From Chromera velia (taxonomy: Eukaryota; Sar; Chromeraceae): 22,427 nucleotides of DNA. The notes under the pieces were generated by a model. The model saw nothing but the letters and a program-made list of their open reading frames with translations. It did not search any database and had not been told where the DNA came from. Of the stretch, positions 19,301 through 22,427 are shown in pieces; the stretch's first letter is position 1; every line of letters starts with the position of its first letter. The position numbers and the translations under genes were made by a program. Location: contig JAHBMJ010004878.1 in assembly GCA_018398765.1 (NCBI GenBank), positions 20,001 through 42,427 on the forward strand. Reading direction: 5' to 3'.

Positions 19301-19835
19301 AGGAAAGATTGCGGCGGCCTACCTCGACGTTCTCTCGACAGAACCTCCTGCGAATGGAGCGTCTTTGGCAGCCATTGAACACCCGAAGGTGAGTTTAGTT
19401 TCATTGGGTTTGCAGAGGGTGAATGGAGCATAAAGGCATGGCAGGCACTTCCGTGCTCGCGCTCCGATTCTGTCGCGTCGATCATTTGAGTTTTTCTTCT
19501 GCTCGTTGTCTTACCTTGTTCTGTGCATTTCTTGTTTGCTTGCTGAGGCGACGCACCCGTCTTCTTACTTCCTCTCAATCTGTTGCTCCTACTGCGCCGC
19601 TTCCCTTCCTCCTGAACTGGAAACTTCAGGCATCGTCACATACAAAGTCGCAGCCCTCATCCCACAGCACTTCTCTCATTGTCTGGGTTTGTGTTCTGTG
19701 CATGCATGCATGCAGGTGACTGTCACTCCTCATGTTGGTTGGGCGTCTGCGGAAGCTCGAGTGAGATTGATTGATGAAGTCGCATCAAACATCGAGGCGT
19801 GGACGAAGGGCGTTCAGAGGAACAGGGTGGCATGA
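15138..19835 (+). CDS. D-2-hydroxyacid dehydrogenase, glycerate dehydrogenase/hydroxypyruvate reductase type, nine exons
   Basis: Exons are 15138-15351, 15574-15762, 16405-16451, 16891-17163, 17679-17735, 18458-18563, 18936-18986, 19303-19388 and 19716-19835. All introns are GT-AG and the sum is 1143 bases: 380 residues and a TGA. The ATG at 15138 is the only one in the open first exon before the conserved part. Residues 1-58 form a hydrophobic then Arg/Ser/Ala-rich extension, probably an organelle-targeting leader. From 59 the protein follows the family: KIAILD, YIGKLATGYNDVD, NVPGYSTAAVVQ (153-164), the Rossmann motif GTGNIG (218-223) and ISLNCPLT. The expected catalytic residues are present: Arg297 (NTGRG), Glu326 (STEPP) and His347 (TPHVGWAS). 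Such enzymes reduce hydroxypyruvate or glyoxylate with NAD(P)H, for example in photorespiration. C-terminal NRVA is not a peroxisomal PTS1. The exact substrate cannot be read from the sequence. Confidence 0.93.
15840..15991. repeat. (CA)n with ACAGAC units, dehydrogenase intron 2
   Basis: Long CA array interrupted at regular steps by AGAC in its first third, inside intron 15763-16404. Confidence 0.95.
16085..16313. repeat. Polypyrimidine array: CTTT, CGTT, CCTT and CT units, dehydrogenase intron 2
   Basis: About 230 bases of almost pure pyrimidine on the sense strand. CTTT units dominate, with a short CGTT/CGTA segment near 16197-16216, CCTT units near 16236-16264 and CT dinucleotides at the end. 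It lies upstream of the exon 3 acceptor at 16404. The long K/E/R- or S/F/L-rich ORFs here are artefacts. Confidence 0.95.
16610..16652. repeat. (CTAT)n/(CCAT)n array, dehydrogenase intron 3
   Basis: CTAC, CTAT and CCAT tetranucleotides in the intron 16452-16890. The same intron ends with CCAC units at about 16848-16876, just upstream of the acceptor. Confidence 0.85.
17378..17427. other. Assembly gap of 50 N within dehydrogenase intron 4
   Basis: Fifty N directly follow a run of 17 C and precede CCCC. It lies inside intron 17164-17678, so it does not affect the coding exons. The true length of the poly-C tract is unknown. Confidence 0.98.
17490..17645. repeat. Dispersed GAAT/GGAT tetranucleotides, dehydrogenase intron 4
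   Basis: Short imperfect runs of GGAT and GAAT at 17496-17545 and 17618-17643, in the same intron as the gap and upstream of exon 5. Confidence 0.75.
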
Positions 19836-21394
19836 CCGACTCGCTGATCTATTCATTCATAGCTTGCTTGATTGTGTGCTTACTGCTGCCGGCTTCCTCA
19901 TTTTATGAATGCACGCATGGTGGTTGCCTCATTTCGATCCTTCCCTGACCCCGACACGCACGCATTAGGCCTTCCCTTTTTTGTGCATGCGTCCGTTTTG
20001 AACTGGCCAGTCATGCAGGCACGAGTGTACGCGTGATCCAGTTTTCGTTAATTGGTTCATGCTCTTAAATTGCCTGTCTGCGTGCCTGATTCTCTATTTG
20101 TTTGTTTTTGGTTGGGTTCCTGCAAAAGTGTGTCACTGTTGTATTCGTGTAGTAAGTAGATTTACTTCGATCGTCATGCATGGCATCCTGGCCCGCGGAA
20201 GTAGTCGATTCGATTTGTGTGCACAGGACGAATGGAAGCTTTTATGTTTATGTCGTTGAGGATCGAAACAACTCAAGAGTTTTTTAATGACTTCGTACTT
20301 CCTTCCCTAAAGTGCTGAGGATCAACTGAATTCTTCTTTAAAGAAACCACAGTTGCAAGCCAGACTTAGCCAGTTGTGTATTCATGAATGGACTTCTACT
20401 TTTTCCCGAACAGATGAAGTTCTGATCAACGCGGATCAATTTTGAATAAATTCCCGTCGTCCTCGCCGGAACCCGGCCGGAGCGTACCTCGGAACATCCC
20501 CGAACGTTCATCCGATCCCAAGCCAGCCTTTTCTAATCTTTTTTATGAACATCATATTGTATTATTGTAACCCCCTTCCATATGTATGTAAACATAAATA
20601 ATCTGCATCCATTCACTGGCACTTTTAAAGTTAATTTTCAATAAGATATCAATTCAAGTTAGATTTTTAACTAAAGTAGCAGGTTGCATCAAAATTGATA
20701 TCAATTTAAAATTTAAAAATTATAATTCAATCATCGAAAATTAAAGTTTTGACCAGAGTTTTGACTACTACTAGTAGACGTGCACGCTATTCATTCCTCT
20801 CGGCTCTAGTCATTCCTCGATCTGCTTCGACATGCTTTTGTCTTACAGGATTACAATTTATAATTGTGTACACTTTTTAATATTAGTCTTTTTTTATTAA
20901 TTTTTAAACCCAGTTCTAAATCGACGCTTTCCTATTCAAATTTTAAAACTAGTCTATATAAGATTCAAAAACGAAAAAAGGTTGTCTATAAAGCGTCACC
21001 TTAGACTCACCTAGAGCGTCACGGATCAAAACCACTGGAATAAACTAAAGCAACATACTAGTAAAGCAATCGAAATCAAGCAGATACTGATAGTGACTAG
21101 GATAGTAGTTAAATTTGTGCACTAGGTGAAACATTCATGCAGGTATACATACAGGCTGTCACCATTCTAGTAGAGGTCACCCTTGCAAATATCAAATGGC
21201 GAACGGTCATTCTACCCTAGGTTCTACTATATATATAACTAGGAAAGAAAAGATGAGGAACAAGCTAGGATTGAATGCAATGCAGATACACAAATGCAGG
21301 ACAAAAAGCAATGTATGAATCCTTACTATATGTGTTACAAGGGAGGAAAATCACATGCAGCCAAATCAGAGTTTCGCACATACGGGATATAGAA
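19836..21394. other. Spacer downstream of the dehydrogenase gene
   Basis: The first few hundred bases presumably hold the 3'UTR; no clear AATAAA signal was seen close to the stop. From about 20530 to 21250 the sequence is AT-rich with scattered CTAGT and TAGTAG words, like the transposon ends at 7.9-8.7 kb, and may be old transposon remains. I could not find a matching pair of inverted repeats here. No gene is supported. Confidence 0.5.
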
Positions 21395-21454
21395 TCAATA
21401 TGTATCTGAAAAAGATGTCTCACACTTAACAACATGGTACTGTAGTGTCCTACC

Positions 21455-21640
21455 TCCGGCGCCGCCATTCTGCCGCCGCCGCTCGGTCCTTTTCGCATGC
21501 GCGCCGCCTTTGCTTCGATCACCCGCCGCCCTAGCCGCCGCCGCGTTCAATCTGTCTGGCCCTGGAAAGCTTGTCTTTGCGTTCGCGCGGGGACGAGTCA
21601 GATTTAATCCACCCCCAGCCGTTTCACTGAGATCGTTCAT
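21455..21640 (-). CDS. Possible GC-rich first exon of an unknown gene
   Basis: On the minus strand an ATG at 21640 opens a frame reading MNDLSETAGGGLNLTRPRAN and on, Ala/Gly/Arg-rich, up to a good donor GGAG|GTAGGAC at about 21455. The patch is much richer in G+C and CpG than the surrounding AT-rich DNA, with GCC-type trinucleotide repeats. No downstream exon or family could be recognised, so this may only be a GC-rich island. Confidence 0.18.
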
Positions 21641-22007
21641 TCCGTTTGTCCGGTCGTGAGTCTGTCCTCTCTTGAATGAATGTATCGCTAGCTTACAGAA
21701 CTTAAGTCAAATCTCTCAACTCTACGAACGACTAAGGATCTTCTGATATCATATCCCTTAGCTGACTGAGGTCTTCAGACTGAGCTGGAGTTTGAAGAGT
21801 CTATAGATCTGCCTCTCTGTCTAAGCCTCGTCTCTGGTCTAGCTCTCCGTCTGTCCTCAGGCTGCCGCTACCTCCAAAACGGCAAGAAGATATTACAGTA
21901 TACGCAAACCATCAGAATCTTGTTGACTGTGCACCTCTGCAGCCATCATTATTAAAACAGAGACAATTGAAGTTATATGACAGGCGGACAAGCACACATG
22001 CATACAT
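21641..22007. other. Unassigned sequence before the terminal CA array
   Basis: Balanced composition with CT-rich parts. No open frame or spliced exon with a recognisable motif on either strand. Confidence 0.4.
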
Positions 22008-22032
22008 GTACACATACACACACACACATATA

Positions 22033-22075
<43 letters not shown>

Positions 22076-22133
22076 ACACATACACACACACATACACAAA
22101 TATACACACAACACACATACACATACACACACA

Positions 22134-22174
<41 letters not shown>

Positions 22175-22306
22175 ATACACACACATACACACACACACAC
22201 ACACACATACACACACACACACATACACATACACACACAGACATATACACAGACATACACAAAACACACATACAGACATACACAAGACATACATACATAC
22301 ACATAG

Positions 22307-22347
<41 letters not shown>

Positions 22348-22380
22348 CACAGATACACACACACATACATACACATATGC

Positions 22381-22427
<47 letters not shown>
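22008..22427. repeat. CA/TACA-rich microsatellite reaching the window end
   Basis: About 420 bases of CA dinucleotides with frequent TACA, CATA and CAGA interruptions and a short (TA)n core near 22336-22347. It continues past the right edge. The C-V-rich and T-H-rich peptide frames are artefacts. Confidence 0.95.

Noticed and set aside
20530-21250. A third inverted-repeat transposon
   Set aside because: The AT-rich CTAGT-bearing sequence resembles transposon interiors, but I could not find a matching pair of terminal repeats or a target duplication.
21893-22426. C-V-rich minus frames up to 177 codons at the right end
   Set aside because: They are translations of the CA/TACA microsatellite in three frames; no stop arises only because of the repeat.

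Overview
This is eukaryotic nuclear DNA, not bacterial. Coding regions are split into many short exons with GT-AG introns, the introns and spacers are full of microsatellites, and transposable-element remains fill the middle. The gene content is a VTC1-type polyphosphate-complex subunit, a tetraspanin-like protein, a 2-hydroxyacid dehydrogenase with an N-terminal targeting-like extension, and a retroelement with reverse transcriptase plus a restriction-like endonuclease. Together with very intron-rich genes of roughly 50% GC, this suggests a unicellular alga or related protist. A chromerid such as Chromera velia is my best guess, but it is an inference from style and gene content, not proven.

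Layout. 86-1819 (minus strand): a VTC1-like small membrane protein, reconstructed from four exons and cut by the left edge; a probable 5'UTR exon ends at 2882. 2883-3609: the spacer between two divergent genes. 3610-5115 (plus): a two-exon, four-pass tetraspanin-like protein. 5116-7822: spacer dominated by GA/CT, GT/CA and ATGC repeats with no gene I can support. 7823-14727: a transposable-element island. It holds (i) a 1007-bp element with terminal inverted repeats and a perfect 8-bp target duplication (hAT-like), (ii) a second inverted-repeat element of about 1.2 kb carrying GC-richer sequence, two small ORFs and a GAAT/GAGT array, and (iii) a decayed non-LTR retrotransposon on the minus strand, interrupted by an AT-rich insertion of about 0.6 kb. 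15138-19835 (plus): a nine-exon gene for a D-2-hydroxyacid dehydrogenase of the glycerate dehydrogenase/hydroxypyruvate reductase type, predicted at 380 aa and intact. 19836-22427: spacer with AT-rich decayed sequence, a GC-rich patch that may be a minus-strand exon, and a terminal CA-rich array.

The three host genes do not form a pathway. VTC1 belongs to polyphosphate synthesis at acidic vacuoles, the tetraspanin to membrane organisation, and the dehydrogenase to glyoxylate/hydroxypyruvate reduction. I found no new multi-gene system. The most interesting material is the transposon island, with its datable nested insertions and host-like passenger DNA, and the two well-conserved multi-exon genes that a simple ORF scan misses. 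The exon structures are my own reading from splice signals and family motifs; there are no transcript data.
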